Of a DNA stretch of 38,144 nt, positions 25,061 through 34,029 are shown piece by piece. The stretch covers positions 1 through 38,144 of the forward strand of contig JACMKY010000493.1 in the NCBI GenBank assembly GCA_014379925.1, written 5' to 3'. The notes beneath the pieces were generated by a model. It worked only from the letters and a program-made list of their open reading frames with translations. It searched no databases and was not told where the DNA came from. This stretch comes from Cytophagales bacterium (GTDB lineage: Bacteria; Bacteroidota; Bacteroidia; Cytophagales; ES-bin-26). Each line of letters opens with the position of its first letter. Position 1 is the first letter of the stretch. The translations under genes were made by a program, and so were the position numbers.

Positions 25061-26557
25061 ATGAAAACAGCCAACCCTTCCTTCAAATATGTAGCGGTGC
25101 TCGCCCTGGCCGGAGTGTGGGGTTGCAGTCCGAATCAGTACGCCCAGAACAAGGAGTACGACGATGTCTACTTCTCCTCTAAAGATAAGCAAGAGCCGAA
25201 GTACCTGGAACGACCGGTGGTTGTATCCAACCAACGAAGCCGAAACAGCTACCAGGAATACGCCGGTCAGGACGCCAATCCCGAGTACGCGCCGCCGTAT
25301 ACCCAACGGAGTCAAGCTGTGGACGCGCCGAGCAACGCCAACGGCACGGCTGACAACTACGATTCCGACAATGCGTACTACGACGAAGATTATGCCCGCC
25401 GCAAAGGCTATCTGAGCGCCCGGAACGTGAACCGCAATCTTTCGTCACAGGTCGGTTACAACGCGGGTTTTGGGGATGGCTACAACGCCGGTTTTAACTC
25501 CGCTTTTCAAAGCGGATCGTACAATCCTTTTTGGAGCGCCTACAATTCACCTTTTCGTCCTTCTTCGTTCTGGGGTGCCCGGCCTGGTATCATTATCAGT
25601 ATCGGATCCGGTCCCCGCTGGAATCGGTGGGGTTCGCGATTCTACGATCCCTTTTGGAACAATGGTTTTTACGGCTCGCCCTACTCAGCTTGGAACAATT
25701 CGGGATGGGGTAGTCCGTACGGTTTCAACGATCCGTTTTACGGAGGCTATTCGAATTATGGCTACGGTTACGGTTACAACAGCTTTGGTTACAACAGCTT
25801 TGGCTACAACAACGGAGGCTGGGGAGGTTGGGGAGGCGGTTACAACCGTCCTTACAATCCTTACTATAGCTACTACGGCGGACAAAATAACGTAGTGATT
25901 ATCTCGGGAAACAACGCGGGAGGAAACAACAACGCAGGAAACGTCAGAAATGACCGGCCCGCGGTGCAGTACGGTCGCGGTCAGAGTCCCAACGCTGGCA
26001 ATGGTTCTTCCAACTCGGCAGTAAACAACAACTTCGACAACACACCGCGCTACAACAACGGTGGTGGCCGGGCGAACTACGAGAACAGGACTACCCCAGT
26101 GCCGGGAAATAGCGGCAACGTGTACCCGAATAACAACGGCACCACTGCCGATCCGACGGGAAGCGGAAGCAGGGCGTACGGTAATTCGTATTACCGGTCT
26201 CAGCGAACCAATTCCGGCCAGAACAACGACAATACGGTGGTGCAACCGCGCGGCAACGCCAATACGTATTATTCCAACCCCGCGCGGGGCAATTTCAATA
26301 ATCAATCACAGAACAACACTCCTAGCAGTTCGGATAACTCAAGCGGGTGGAATCGTTCGAACGGCAACAGCTACAACAGCGGTTTCAACAACAGCCGCAG
26401 CAACAGCAACAACAGCGGTAGCGTTGGTAATTCCAATTCGCGCACGTACAGCGGCAACACCAACAGCAACGCCGGTAGTAACAGCAACAGCAGTGGTGGC
26501 AGCGCGCCCAGCGGTGGCGGCGGCGGTGGCGGTGGTCGCCCCAACGGGCCGAGGTAA
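25061..26557 (+). CDS. Low-complexity Asn/Gly/Ser/Tyr-rich lipoprotein
   Basis: A 498-residue predicted lipoprotein; the lipobox is GVWGC with Cys22. Residues ~23-125 are charged and acidic with many Tyr. About 130-265 are Gly/Tyr/Phe/Trp-rich with near-repeats such as YNAGFGDGYNAGFNSAFQSG and YGYGYGYNSFGYNSFGY. From about 270 to the end the chain is Asn/Ser/Gly-rich and closes with a run of Gly. It has no enzymatic motif. The composition is like prion-like or adhesive low-complexity proteins; display on the outer membrane is plausible from the lipobox. Similar lipoproteins appear in related Cytophagales, as far as I recall, but no function is established. A terminator-like hairpin follows at 26597-26625. 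Confidence 0.75.
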   Translation: MKTANPSFKYVAVLALAGVWGCSPNQYAQNKEYDDVYFSSKDKQEPKYLERPVVVSNQRSRNSYQEYAGQDANPEYAPPYTQRSQAVDAPSNANGTADNYDSDNAYYDEDYARRKGYLSARNVNRNLSSQVGYNAGFGDGYNAGFNSAFQSGSYNPFWSAYNSPFRPSSFWGARPGIIISIGSGPRWNRWGSRFYDPFWNNGFYGSPYSAWNNSGWGSPYGFNDPFYGGYSNYGYGYGYNSFGYNSFGYNNGGWGGWGGGYNRPYNPYYSYYGGQNNVVIISGNNAGGNNNAGNVRNDRPAVQYGRGQSPNAGNGSSNSAVNNNFDNTPRYNNGGGRANYENRTTPVPGNSGNVYPNNNGTTADPTGSGSRAYGNSYYRSQRTNSGQNNDNTVVQPRGNANTYYSNPARGNFNNQSQNNTPSSSDNSSGWNRSNGNSYNSGFNNSRSNSNNSGSVGNSNSRTYSGNTNSNAGSNSNSSGGSAPSGGGGGGGGRPNGPR

Positions 26558-26596
26558 CGTTTGGCCCGGAGAAATCCGCACTGGCCCTGTTCTCAG

Positions 26597-26634
26597 AACC
26601 TCGCAGATAATTTATCTGCGAGGTTTTACATTTG
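26597..26634 (+). terminator. Terminator hairpin abutting a promoter -7 box
   Basis: A 13-bp perfect stem pairs 26597-26609 (aacctcgcagata) with 26613-26625 around a 3-nt loop, followed by tt. Directly after it TACATTTG (26627-26634) is an exact TAnnTTTG box about 50 bp before the next ATG. The hairpin therefore probably ends the lipoprotein transcript and may lie over the -33 region of the next promoter. Confidence 0.6.
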
Positions 26635-26683
26635 CACGCTTTTTGCAATAATCACCCAGGATTACACGCTTAATTCATCCCCC

Positions 26684-28330
26684 ATGAAACTGAGAATTGT
26701 CTTTATACTGGCTATTTTCGCTTCTCTCCTGCTTCCAGCGTATGCGCAGCAGGATTACGCGTCCGATGCGCTGCTCTATTCCGGTTCCAGCCTGTCGGGT
26801 ACGGCCCGCTTCCAAGGATTGGGGGGGGCGCAGACGGCCTTGGGCGCTGACTTAGGTTCTTTGTCCGGTAACCCCGCCGGCTTGGGCATGTACAAAAAGT
26901 CCGAGTGGAGCGTCAGCCCGGCCCTGGGATACGCCGGAACCAGTGCAGCGTACATCGGCAACACTACCCGGGAGGGCAAGCTCGCCTTCAGCGTTCCCAA
27001 CGTGGGCGTGGTGTTTTCGTCAGCCAAGGAAGAAACCGCACCCGGTAAGTGGCGAGGTGGGGCTTTTGGCGTCAGCTTTTCTCGTCAAAACAGCTTCCAG
27101 AACCGCTATGCCTTTGACGGCATCAACAACGTCAGTTCCATTGCCGACCGCTTTGCTTTTGAAGCCAATGAACGGGGAGCGAGTGTGAACACCCTTCGGA
27201 ATGAGTACGATTTTAATTCCAACACCACCTCCAGTCCTTACGACGGGGGGGCAACGGCCCTGTATTTCCAGACTTACCTGGTCAATCCGGTCGGCACCAA
27301 CGACGTCAATAACAACGAGTATTTCCAGTTCGAGGCGCAGGACGAACCGGAAGGTTCCTCCCGGACGTCCGTACGGCAACAAAAAACGCTGACCACCACC
27401 GGCTCCGCTTCCCAGTGGAACATTGCCTACGGCGGCAATTACGACGACAAGCTATATTTCGGGGCTTCGTTGGGCATTGCGCGACTCAATTACCAATCCA
27501 TCAACAAGTACGATGAGAGTTACGTCAACGGCAAAGTGTTCCGGGGTTTAACCCTGAACCAGGATTTCAACATCCGGGGAACGGGCGCGAACTTCACGGC
27601 GGGTGTAATCTACCGGGCCAATGACGTATTCCGCCTGGGCGCTTCGTTCACCACCCCGACGGTATATGGCCTTTCCGAAACTTACGATTCGTCCGTGGAC
27701 GTGGACCGCATTGCCATTCCAAAACTGGACTACAACGGTAACCAGGAAGTAGACAATCAAGGAAGGCCCCTTTTCGTGGACATTGACCCTACTTACACCG
27801 TGCGGACTGCCCCCCGCAGTTTCAACTACAACTTAACCACTCCCTTCAAGGCTTCGGGTGGCGTGGCGTTTTTCCTCGGTAAAGGCGGTTTCATTTCCGC
27901 CGATGTCGAATATATTCCCTACAACACCATGAAATTGCGTACGGACGGGGATGCCTCTTTCAAAACGGATTTCGAGCAAGGCAACCTTGCGTTGGGCATT
28001 ACGGGTATTCAGCAGCAATTTCAGTCGGTGATCAATTTCAAGGTGGGGGGTGAGTTTCGGTACAATATTCTGCGGTTGAGGGGCGGGTTTGCCTACCAAG
28101 CCGATCCGTACAAGCCCAGCCCGGCCAACAACCTGGACCATACCCGCCTGAATTTTTCGTTGGGCGGCGGGGTGCGACTGCCGAACTACTACATTGACTT
28201 GGCCACTACGTACAGCCGCTACAAAAGCGCCAATACTCCGTACACGCTGCCCGACAACTCCAGCTACGCTTCGGCACTCATCCGCAACCAGTTTACCAAC
28301 GTAGTAGTTACTTTCGGGACGTTCTTCTAA
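26684..28330 (+). CDS. FadL/OmpP1-like outer membrane beta-barrel protein
   Basis: A 548-residue outer-membrane protein; the signal peptide is MKLRIVFILAIFASLLLPAY followed by AQQDY. The mature N-terminus shows the family hallmark FQGLGGAQTALGADLGSLSG, NPAGLGMYKK (about 43-72), which plugs the barrel in FadL-type transporters of hydrophobic compounds. About fourteen amphipathic strands follow, with an aromatic C-terminus (VVTFGTFF). The long loops (DFNSNTTSSPYDGGATALYF and QFEAQDEPEGSSRTS) would face outside. Transport of fatty acids or other hydrophobic ligands is the family expectation; no ligand can be assigned. I start at the ATG at 26684, which fits the signal peptide. Confidence 0.75.
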   Translation: MKLRIVFILAIFASLLLPAYAQQDYASDALLYSGSSLSGTARFQGLGGAQTALGADLGSLSGNPAGLGMYKKSEWSVSPALGYAGTSAAYIGNTTREGKLAFSVPNVGVVFSSAKEETAPGKWRGGAFGVSFSRQNSFQNRYAFDGINNVSSIADRFAFEANERGASVNTLRNEYDFNSNTTSSPYDGGATALYFQTYLVNPVGTNDVNNNEYFQFEAQDEPEGSSRTSVRQQKTLTTTGSASQWNIAYGGNYDDKLYFGASLGIARLNYQSINKYDESYVNGKVFRGLTLNQDFNIRGTGANFTAGVIYRANDVFRLGASFTTPTVYGLSETYDSSVDVDRIAIPKLDYNGNQEVDNQGRPLFVDIDPTYTVRTAPRSFNYNLTTPFKASGGVAFFLGKGGFISADVEYIPYNTMKLRTDGDASFKTDFEQGNLALGITGIQQQFQSVINFKVGGEFRYNILRLRGGFAYQADPYKPSPANNLDHTRLNFSLGGGVRLPNYYIDLATTYSRYKSANTPYTLPDNSSYASALIRNQFTNVVVTFGTFF

Positions 28331-28388
28331 CCGTTTTGCCCGGTCCGGTTTGTCCAGGTCTGATGGAGGAGTCATATTTCGGTTAGGG

Positions 28389-28425
28389 AAAAATCCAGGT
28401 CGCTTTCTAAGCGGCCTGGATTTTT
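28389..28425. terminator. Bidirectional intrinsic terminator
   Basis: An 11-bp outer stem, 28389-28399 (aaaaatccagg) with 28415-28425, is extended by an inner cgct/agcg stem, with A and T runs flanking it on both strands. It lies between the convergent FadL-like gene and aroK, so it can serve both. Confidence 0.85.
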
Positions 28426-28461
28426 TGTCTTCGTCGGAAGAAGCAACGCGCGAACACCTAC

Positions 28462-28983
28462 TTACCGCAACGTTTCTGCCTTAATCACTTCCAATAGCTT
28501 TCTCAGATCGATCCGGTCGTCTTGAATCGAGTAGTGGGCTTGCTGATAAAAGATTCGTCGTTCCTCGTATTTTTTCTCCAAGCCGGCCAACAAAATTGAG
28601 GCATCCGCTTGCACGTTGAACAAGGGGCGTTCGTTTTTTCTACCGTCTTTCAGACGGCGCAGCAATTCCCGCGGGGAAACGTCCATGAAGAGGCTGAGTC
28701 CATTGGCGTGAATAAAGGACATGTTGTCAAAAAAACAGGGGGTACCCCCGCCGGTGGCAACGACCAGTCGGCTATTGGGGACGATGCTTCGCAGCAAGGC
28801 ACGTTCGGATTGCCGGAAATAAGCTTCACCGTGACGACGGAAGATTTCGGCAATGGAAACGCCTTCCCGCTCAACAATCAGTTCGTCCAGGTCAAGAAAC
28901 TGGTAATCCAACTGGTTGGCCAAGGCTTTCCCCAGCGAGCTTTTGCCCGAAGTAGGCATACCGACGAGAAAAATATTTTTCAT
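28462..28983 (-). CDS. aroK: Shikimate kinase
   Basis: A 173-residue P-loop kinase that phosphorylates shikimate at O3 in aromatic amino acid synthesis. Walker A is GMPTSGKSS (residues 8-16). The shikimate-binding Asp33 lies in FLDLDELIV and the conserved Arg57 in YFRQSE. The glycine triad ATGGGT (76-81) and the LID arginine NERPLF (118-123) are present. The ORF has the usual length and starts MKNIFLVG. It lies 88 bp downstream of the permease gene on the same strand and ends at the shared bidirectional terminator. Confidence 0.96.
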   Translation of the reverse strand: MKNIFLVGMPTSGKSSLGKALANQLDYQFLDLDELIVEREGVSIAEIFRRHGEAYFRQSERALLRSIVPNSRLVVATGGGTPCFFDNMSFIHANGLSLFMDVSPRELLRRLKDGRKNERPLFNVQADASILLAGLEKKYEERRIFYQQAHYSIQDDRIDLRKLLEVIKAETLR

Positions 28984-29071
28984 TTGACTGCTGTCGGAGT
29001 GACCTTCCGGAGCGACCTTCCCAATCCGCGACCCCCATTGGTGGCAGGCGGACGCAATGGAAGCTCCAAAA

Positions 29072-30127
29072 TTATCCCAGCCTGATTCTCGGGTCCAGTG
29101 CGGCGTACAGGATGTCTACCAGGATGCTAACCAGAATGAAAATAAGGGCCACCACCAGGGTAGTACCCATCACCACCGGGAAATCCAGGTTAAGCACCGA
29201 AGAAATGGTCACCGAACCCAAGCCTTTCCAACTGAAAATATATTCGATGAAGAAAGCACCGGCCATCAGGGAAGCCAACCAGCCCGAAACGGCGGTGATA
29301 ACGGGATTCAGCGCGTTCTTGAGGGCGTGTTTCAGCACCACCTGGTAAAACCGCAATCCCTTGGCGCGGGCCGTACGAATGTAATCCTGGGAAAGTACCT
29401 CGAGCATGGCGCTGCGGGTGAGTTGCGTGATGATGGCCAGCGGTCGCAGCCCCAGCGTGAAGGCCGGCAGAATCAGGTTTTTCAGTTCGAGGTACCGCCC
29501 TTTCACGGGGTCGTTTACCCAGAGCGAACCCGTCAGGTTCAGGCCCGTGTAGTCACTCAGGTAGTAGCCGAACACGAGGGAGATGAGGATGGCCATCACG
29601 AAGGAGGGGACGGAAATACCCACTACCGACAGGCTGACGAGCGTATGGTCCCAGAAAGTGTTCTGCCGGAGCGCGGCTACAGTACCGAAAAAAATGCCGA
29701 ACCCCGTGGCAAATAACATCGCTGCCGTGGCCAACCAGATGGTTCCTTCCAGGTTGTCCAGAATGATCTCATCCACCCGCTTGTTGGTCTGAAACGAACG
29801 GCGCAGGTACGGCGACTTCAGGACCAGTGCCCCATTCCCGGCTTTTACCAATTCGGTGTAACCGTATTTTTGGCGGTTCTCCTCCGTGTTTTCGTACCAG
29901 GCCAGCGGAGAAAGATCTTTCAGGTACAAAACCAGTCGTTCGCCGATGGGTTTGTCCAAACCAAAGTCCCGGGTAATGGACTCGCGGGTGGAAACGTCCG
30001 TGCGCTGTCCGGCCATCATAGCGACCGGATCGCCGGGCAGCACCTGGAACAGGAGAAACACGGCGATGGCCACCCCCAACAACACCAGGAAACCGTAAGC
30101 CAGTCGTTTAAGGATGAATTGGAACAT
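29072..30127 (-). CDS. ABC transporter permease, oligopeptide/dipeptide type
   Basis: A 351-residue integral membrane permease of the DppB/OppB kind. The N-terminal MFQFILKRLAYGFLVLLGVA and LPGDPVAMMAGQR (about 30-42) are the family signature. About six transmembrane helices follow. The cytoplasmic coupling loop is visible as DYIRTARAKGLRFYQVVLKH and ALKNALNPVI (about 245-275), the EAA-type motif. A ~60-residue insert after the first helix (ENTEENRQKYGYTELVKAGN) is typical of Bacteroidota members. The partner permease, ATPase and binding protein are not in the window, so the substrate is unknown. Confidence 0.9.
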   Translation of the reverse strand: MFQFILKRLAYGFLVLLGVAIAVFLLFQVLPGDPVAMMAGQRTDVSTRESITRDFGLDKPIGERLVLYLKDLSPLAWYENTEENRQKYGYTELVKAGNGALVLKSPYLRRSFQTNKRVDEIILDNLEGTIWLATAAMLFATGFGIFFGTVAALRQNTFWDHTLVSLSVVGISVPSFVMAILISLVFGYYLSDYTGLNLTGSLWVNDPVKGRYLELKNLILPAFTLGLRPLAIITQLTRSAMLEVLSQDYIRTARAKGLRFYQVVLKHALKNALNPVITAVSGWLASLMAGAFFIEYIFSWKGLGSVTISSVLNLDFPVVMGTTLVVALIFILVSILVDILYAALDPRIRLG

Positions 30128-30188
30128 ACTTTTTTAGTCCGCAGTTAAGGATTGATGGTTTAAAGGGCAGAAAGTAGGTCTTATTCCA

Positions 30189-31355
30189 TCATTCTAACTT
30201 CTTTCTTACTTCCGCTGCCGAAGGCAGGTCGTGGTAGTGCCACTTGCCTTTCACGGTGCCGTTGCTGAGCAGGACCAGGCCGGGATTGGACCGGATGATG
30301 GTTTTCAGCACCGTTGCGTCGGCGAAGTAGTAGGGCATGGCCAGTTGGAATTGGTGGCGAAAATGTTCGAACGTCTTTTCGTCCGACGCCGTCAATACCA
30401 TGGGTTGCACTCCCGAGCCTTCCAGCGCCTTGGCCAAAGCCCCAACGGCGGCCAGACTGGACGGGGCCGCCCTGGTTACGTCGGCCAACACGGTGACCAG
30501 TCGGGCGCCTTCGAAGGTTTGCCGGGTAAAATCCCCCTCGTTGTTCCACACGGCGTAATCGGTGATCTTGGGTTGGGCTTCGGGGTTGAGCAGCACCATG
30601 GCCTGGTAGTGGTAGGTGGTGTCGGTGGGATACTTGGTAAATTCCACCCGCTTCCCGTCTTTTTCCATCTGGTACAAATACCTCAACTCGGCCGAGGGCT
30701 TCATCTGCGCCGGAATGCTGGCGCCCACGCGGTAGGGCAGCAGATCCACCGGAGGCAGGTGACGGATGGCGTAGATGCCCAAACCCATCGACAACGCGGT
30801 GGCCATCCCCACTACCCAACTGCCCACCCGTTGGTTGGTAGCCATCCGGAAATCGCCCAGCCGAACGAGAATGAACCCGATCAGGCCCAGCAGCACTACG
30901 TCTTTGCCGAACGACTGCCAGGGTTTGAGTTTGATGGCATCACCGAAGCAGCCGCAATCGGTCACCTTGTTGAAGTAGGCCGAGTAGAAGGTAAGGAACG
31001 TAAAGAAAATAATCAGGCCCAGCAGCACCCACGTCGTTTGCCGCAACCGGTACTGCACGAGCAGGGCCACGCCCAACACCACCTCGGCGGCGCAAAGCAA
31101 CACGGCGAGCGGCAAGGCAAGCGGAATCAGGAAGTGGAAAACCCCGTGCAGCGCGCCAAAATCGGTTGCAAACACCTCGAAGTATTCCTCCAACTTGATC
31201 TGCGTGCCCACCGGATCGTTCAGTTTGATCAGGCCGGAGAAAATAAACACCGTACCGACCAAAAACCGGGCTACTTGAGTGGCAACGGACACCGGGGTTT
31301 GACGGCGGGAAAAACCCGCTTCGTCTTGGCTTTTCAAAACTACGGATGGACGCAT
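30189..31355 (-). CDS. DoxX-type membrane protein with thioredoxin-like C-terminal part (BT_3928 family)
   Basis: A 388-residue protein. The N-terminal half (about 25-205) has a DoxX/MauE-like layout: ARFLVGTVFIFSGLIKLNDP, several helices, and the TDCGCFGDAIKLKPWQ segment (about 132-147) shared with MauE-like proteins. The C-terminal third is soluble and may adopt a thioredoxin-like fold (ARLVTVLADVTRAAPSS, VKGKWHYHDLPSAA) but it has no CxxC. Redox or quinone-linked work in the envelope is inferred from the DoxX/MauE part. Its neighbour on the same strand is DUF1599, an arrangement common in Bacteroidota. The start at 31355 is an ATG; another ATG at 31383 is in a different frame. Confidence 0.8.
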   Translation of the reverse strand: MRPSVVLKSQDEAGFSRRQTPVSVATQVARFLVGTVFIFSGLIKLNDPVGTQIKLEEYFEVFATDFGALHGVFHFLIPLALPLAVLLCAAEVVLGVALLVQYRLRQTTWVLLGLIIFFTFLTFYSAYFNKVTDCGCFGDAIKLKPWQSFGKDVVLLGLIGFILVRLGDFRMATNQRVGSWVVGMATALSMGLGIYAIRHLPPVDLLPYRVGASIPAQMKPSAELRYLYQMEKDGKRVEFTKYPTDTTYHYQAMVLLNPEAQPKITDYAVWNNEGDFTRQTFEGARLVTVLADVTRAAPSSLAAVGALAKALEGSGVQPMVLTASDEKTFEHFRHQFQLAMPYYFADATVLKTIIRSNPGLVLLSNGTVKGKWHYHDLPSAAEVRKKLE

Positions 31356-31410
31356 AGTGGTTGCAATGGAAAAGGTGAGTCAAAGTCAGTTGCGTGGGTT
31401 TATGGGCAAT

Positions 31411-31995
31411 TTACGCCGTCGGGTGTTCTTTCGGAAGCTCCCCGGCAAGGTGGCCTTCGTCCAGCTTGATGAGGCAGAACACCGCGTAATTGACCATGTC
31501 TTGGTAATTGGCGGCTACGCCTTCCGAAACCAGGGTGGTACCCCCGTTGTCCTCGATTTTCCGTACGCGCAGCAATTTCATCAGGATGAGGTCGGTCATG
31601 GAACTTACCCGCAAGTCCCGCCAAGCCTCGCCGTAATCGTGGTTTTTCCGCGTCAGCAGCCCCAACGTGGCATCAGCGTGCCGGTCATAAAGCCCGCTCA
31701 GTTCTTCGTAGGGCACGTCCAGCGGGACGGTTTCCGGCAATTCCGACTGGATCAGGGCCATCAGGCAGTAGTTGATGATGCCCACGAACTCCGAAGCCAC
31801 GTCGTCAGCCACCCGTTGGGTGCCCTTTTCCTGGATGGAGCGGATGCGCTTGGCTTTGATGTAGATCTGATCGGTGATGGAAGGAAGCCGCAGGATGCGC
31901 CAGGCCGTGCCGTAATCGCGGGTCTTCTGCTCGAATACCGCTTTGCAAGCCCGGATGACTTCCCGGTACTGTTCCGGCGTGTTTGTCAATGTCAC
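31411..31995 (-). CDS. DUF1599 (nucleotide modification-associated) protein with two internal repeats
   Basis: A 194-residue protein if started at GTG 31995 (VTLTNTPEQYREV). The only in-frame ATG, at 32136, would lie inside folP and add a stretch with no family resemblance, so a non-ATG start is likely; TTG 31989 is the alternative. The protein is an internal duplication: KTRDYGTAWRILRLPSITDQ and KNHDYGEAWRDLRVSSMTDL align, and both halves continue with a Glu/Asp-rich helix and an Asn-Tyr (NYCL, NYAV). All-alpha DUF1599 proteins have been linked to nucleotide modification; the specific reaction is not known to me. It is divergently arranged with folP across about 37 bp. Confidence 0.85.
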   Translation of the reverse strand: MTLTNTPEQYREVIRACKAVFEQKTRDYGTAWRILRLPSITDQIYIKAKRIRSIQEKGTQRVADDVASEFVGIINYCLMALIQSELPETVPLDVPYEELSGLYDRHADATLGLLTRKNHDYGEAWRDLRVSSMTDLILMKLLRVRKIEDNGGTTLVSEGVAANYQDMVNYAVFCLIKLDEGHLAGELPKEHPTA

Positions 31996-32014
31996 GGAAA
32001 ATTGCTTAATTTTA
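31982..32014 (+). promoter_or_regulatory. Putative promoter of folP, inside the DUF1599 start region
   Basis: TTTG (31982-31985) and TAATTTTA (32007-32014) are 21 bases apart, a partial match to TTG-N19-21-TAnnTTTG. It overlaps the DUF1599 start on the other strand, so the two divergent genes may interfere. The folP leader would be about 10-15 bases. Confidence 0.35.
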
Positions 32015-32032
32015 GCGAACAGTTTCCACCGT

Positions 32033-32914
32033 TTGAGCCCGAAAGATACGGTTTTCCGACCAAACAAAACACTCTGCGTGCGGGGTGACCTCCTGCACCT
32101 GGCCGATCCGGTGGTAATGGGGATCCTGAACGTCACACCCGATTCCTTTTTTGACGGCGGGAGTTACACCACCGAAGCACAAATCTTACTTCGTGCGGAA
32201 CGAATCCTTTCCGAAGGCGCGACGTTCATCGACGTGGGAGGGTATTCGACTCGTCCGCACGCCCCCGACATCCCCGAGGAGGAAGAACGGGCGCGGGTCC
32301 TTCCCGCCATCCGTTGCATCCTGAAGGCTTTTCCGCGGGCCTACGTATCGGTGGATACCTTCCGGGCGCGCGTGGCGCAGTCCGCCGTGGAAGCCGGTGC
32401 CTGTCTGGTCAATGATGTATCGGGCGGCACCCTGGACGCCCGAATGTTCGAGACCGTCAGCCAGCTCAACGTGCCCTACGTGCTGATGCACACGCGGGGT
32501 ACGCCGCAGACGATGACCCGACTGACTGACTACCGCGACGTGACGCTGGAAGTGCTGGATGATTTGCAGAAAAAGATTTTCGCGCTGCGATCGTTGGGGC
32601 AAAAAGACATTTTACTCGACGTGGGATTCGGATTCGCAAAAACCAGGGAGCAAAGCTTTGAATTACTCGAAAATTTGAATTATTTTGAAGCCTTGCGGGC
32701 CCCCCTGCTGGTCGGGGTTTCGCGCAAGTCTATGGTCTACCAAACGCTGGGCACGACGGCGGCGGAAGCCCTCAACGGCACGACGGTATTGAACACCCTC
32801 GCCCTCACCAAAGGGGCTTCGGTGTTGCGCGTTCACGACGTGAGGGAAGCGGTGGAAGCGGTGAAACTGCACGGGATGATGGTCCGTACCCGTTCGCGGG
32901 CCGGATTGGATTGA
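32033..32914 (+). CDS. folP: Dihydropteroate synthase
   Basis: A 293-residue TIM barrel that joins dihydropterin pyrophosphate to p-aminobenzoate in folate synthesis, the sulfonamide target. Signatures are VVMGILNVTPDSFFDGGSYT (about 25-44), the pABA loop GGYSTRPHAP (about 73-82), the SVDTFRA strand and, near the C-terminus, VGVSRKSMVYQ, whose Lys/Arg bind the substrates. No ATG lies at a plausible point: frame and homology to the usual start (KDTVFRPNKTL) favour TTG at 32033. The upstream in-frame ATG at 31943 would overlap the divergent DUF1599 gene. It is followed by cdaA, a common Bacteroidota pairing. Confidence 0.95.
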   Translation: MSPKDTVFRPNKTLCVRGDLLHLADPVVMGILNVTPDSFFDGGSYTTEAQILLRAERILSEGATFIDVGGYSTRPHAPDIPEEEERARVLPAIRCILKAFPRAYVSVDTFRARVAQSAVEAGACLVNDVSGGTLDARMFETVSQLNVPYVLMHTRGTPQTMTRLTDYRDVTLEVLDDLQKKIFALRSLGQKDILLDVGFGFAKTREQSFELLENLNYFEALRAPLLVGVSRKSMVYQTLGTTAAEALNGTTVLNTLALTKGASVLRVHDVREAVEAVKLHGMMVRTRSRAGLD

Positions 32915-33062
32915 AATCCGGCGGGAAACCGGCCGTCAGCCAAGGGTAAAAAACGGGAGGCAAACGAGGAGCAGCAATCAATAAAAAGGTCAGGCAATGG
33001 GGTAAAAAGGAAGAGCCAGCCGCTTGGATTCTTTTACCGCTTGCTTCATTCTTCCAAGTACA

Positions 33063-33899
33063 ATGCACTTACTTTTTACGATCGGATTTTTGCAGATCAC
33101 CTGGGTAGACATCATCGACATCTGTCTGGTGAGTTACCTGCTGTACCAGTTGTATAAGTTGATGCGCGGCAGTGTGGCCGTGAAGGTGTTTCTCGGTTTC
33201 CTCTCCATCTACTTCTCTTTCCTGATCGTGAAGGCGGCGGGCATGCGCCTGCTCACCGAGATTTTAGGCCGATTCATTGAGGTGGGCGTGATTGCCGTGC
33301 TAATTCTGTTCCAGCAGGAAATCCGTAAGTTTCTGCTGCTCATCGGCAAGACCACGCCTTTCAACAGCGATAATTTTTTCAAAGGCTTCCCCTGGGGAAA
33401 GCCGACGGTGGAAAAGAGCCTCAACATTACCCCCATTCTCGAAGCGGTGAAAAATATGGCGGCCGCCCACGTGGGCGCGCTCATCGTGCTGGGCCAAGAC
33501 TCGGAACTGAAGTTCTACGCCGAATCAGGCGACGAACTGGATGCGGTCATCTCCAAACGCCTTTTGCTTTCCATCTTCAACAAGTACAGCCCGATGCACG
33601 ACGGGGCAGTGATCATCGCGAAAGGACGCATCCAGGCGGCCCGCTGCATCCTGCCCGTCTCGGAAAGGGAAAACATTCCGGCCTCCTTCGGCCTGCGTCA
33701 CCGCGCGGCCATCGGCATCGCCGAAGTGACCGATGCCCTGGTGCTGGTGGTGTCGGAGGAAACCGGTCAGGTCTCGCTGGTGCGAAACGGCGAATTAATG
33801 CACAACCTTTCGGTGCAGGAACTGCGCAGCAAACTCAATTTTTATCTCTTCGAGGAAGATGAGATGGAGCGGAAAGAAATCACCCCGGAAGTGGCTTGA
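33063..33899 (+). CDS. cdaA: Diadenylate cyclase CdaA
   Basis: A 278-residue membrane-bound enzyme making c-di-AMP from two ATP. Three N-terminal hydrophobic helices (about 5-25, 40-56 and 65-82) precede a DAC domain with both catalytic motifs: PMHDGAVII near residue 180 and FGLRHRAAIGI near 210. The regulatory nucleotide controls osmolyte and cell-wall balance in many bacteria. I start at the ATG at 33063 (MHLLFTIGF); an upstream in-frame ATG at 33024 adds a poor 13-residue tail. It lies 148 bp after folP. The C-terminal tail is acidic (EEDEMERKEITPE). Confidence 0.95.
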   Translation: MHLLFTIGFLQITWVDIIDICLVSYLLYQLYKLMRGSVAVKVFLGFLSIYFSFLIVKAAGMRLLTEILGRFIEVGVIAVLILFQQEIRKFLLLIGKTTPFNSDNFFKGFPWGKPTVEKSLNITPILEAVKNMAAAHVGALIVLGQDSELKFYAESGDELDAVISKRLLLSIFNKYSPMHDGAVIIAKGRIQAARCILPVSERENIPASFGLRHRAAIGIAEVTDALVLVVSEETGQVSLVRNGELMHNLSVQELRSKLNFYLFEEDEMERKEITPEVA

Positions 33900-33994
33900 A
33901 CAAGTGGCGGTTGGTATCCATTTTAAAAAATAATTCATTTCAACTGCTCCTTCAACCGGTAACCCCGAGTGGTTCGCTACTCTGGTCCTTCCAA

Positions 33995-34025
33995 TTGCCA
34001 GCCACGGCCCGTTTGCGTACCTTTG
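33995..34025 (+). promoter_or_regulatory. Promoter of rlmN, implying a very short or absent leader
   Basis: TTG (33995-33997) and TACCTTTG (34018-34025) are 20 bases apart, an excellent match to the Bacteroidota pattern. The rlmN ATG lies at 34030, only four bases beyond the box, so transcription should start at or next to the start codon. Confidence 0.65.
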
Positions 34026-34029
34026 CGCC

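Noticed and set aside
30231-31469. A 412-residue plus-strand open frame opposite the DoxX-type gene
   Set aside because: It is rich in His/Gln/Gly typical of antisense shadows and the minus-strand protein is clearly real.
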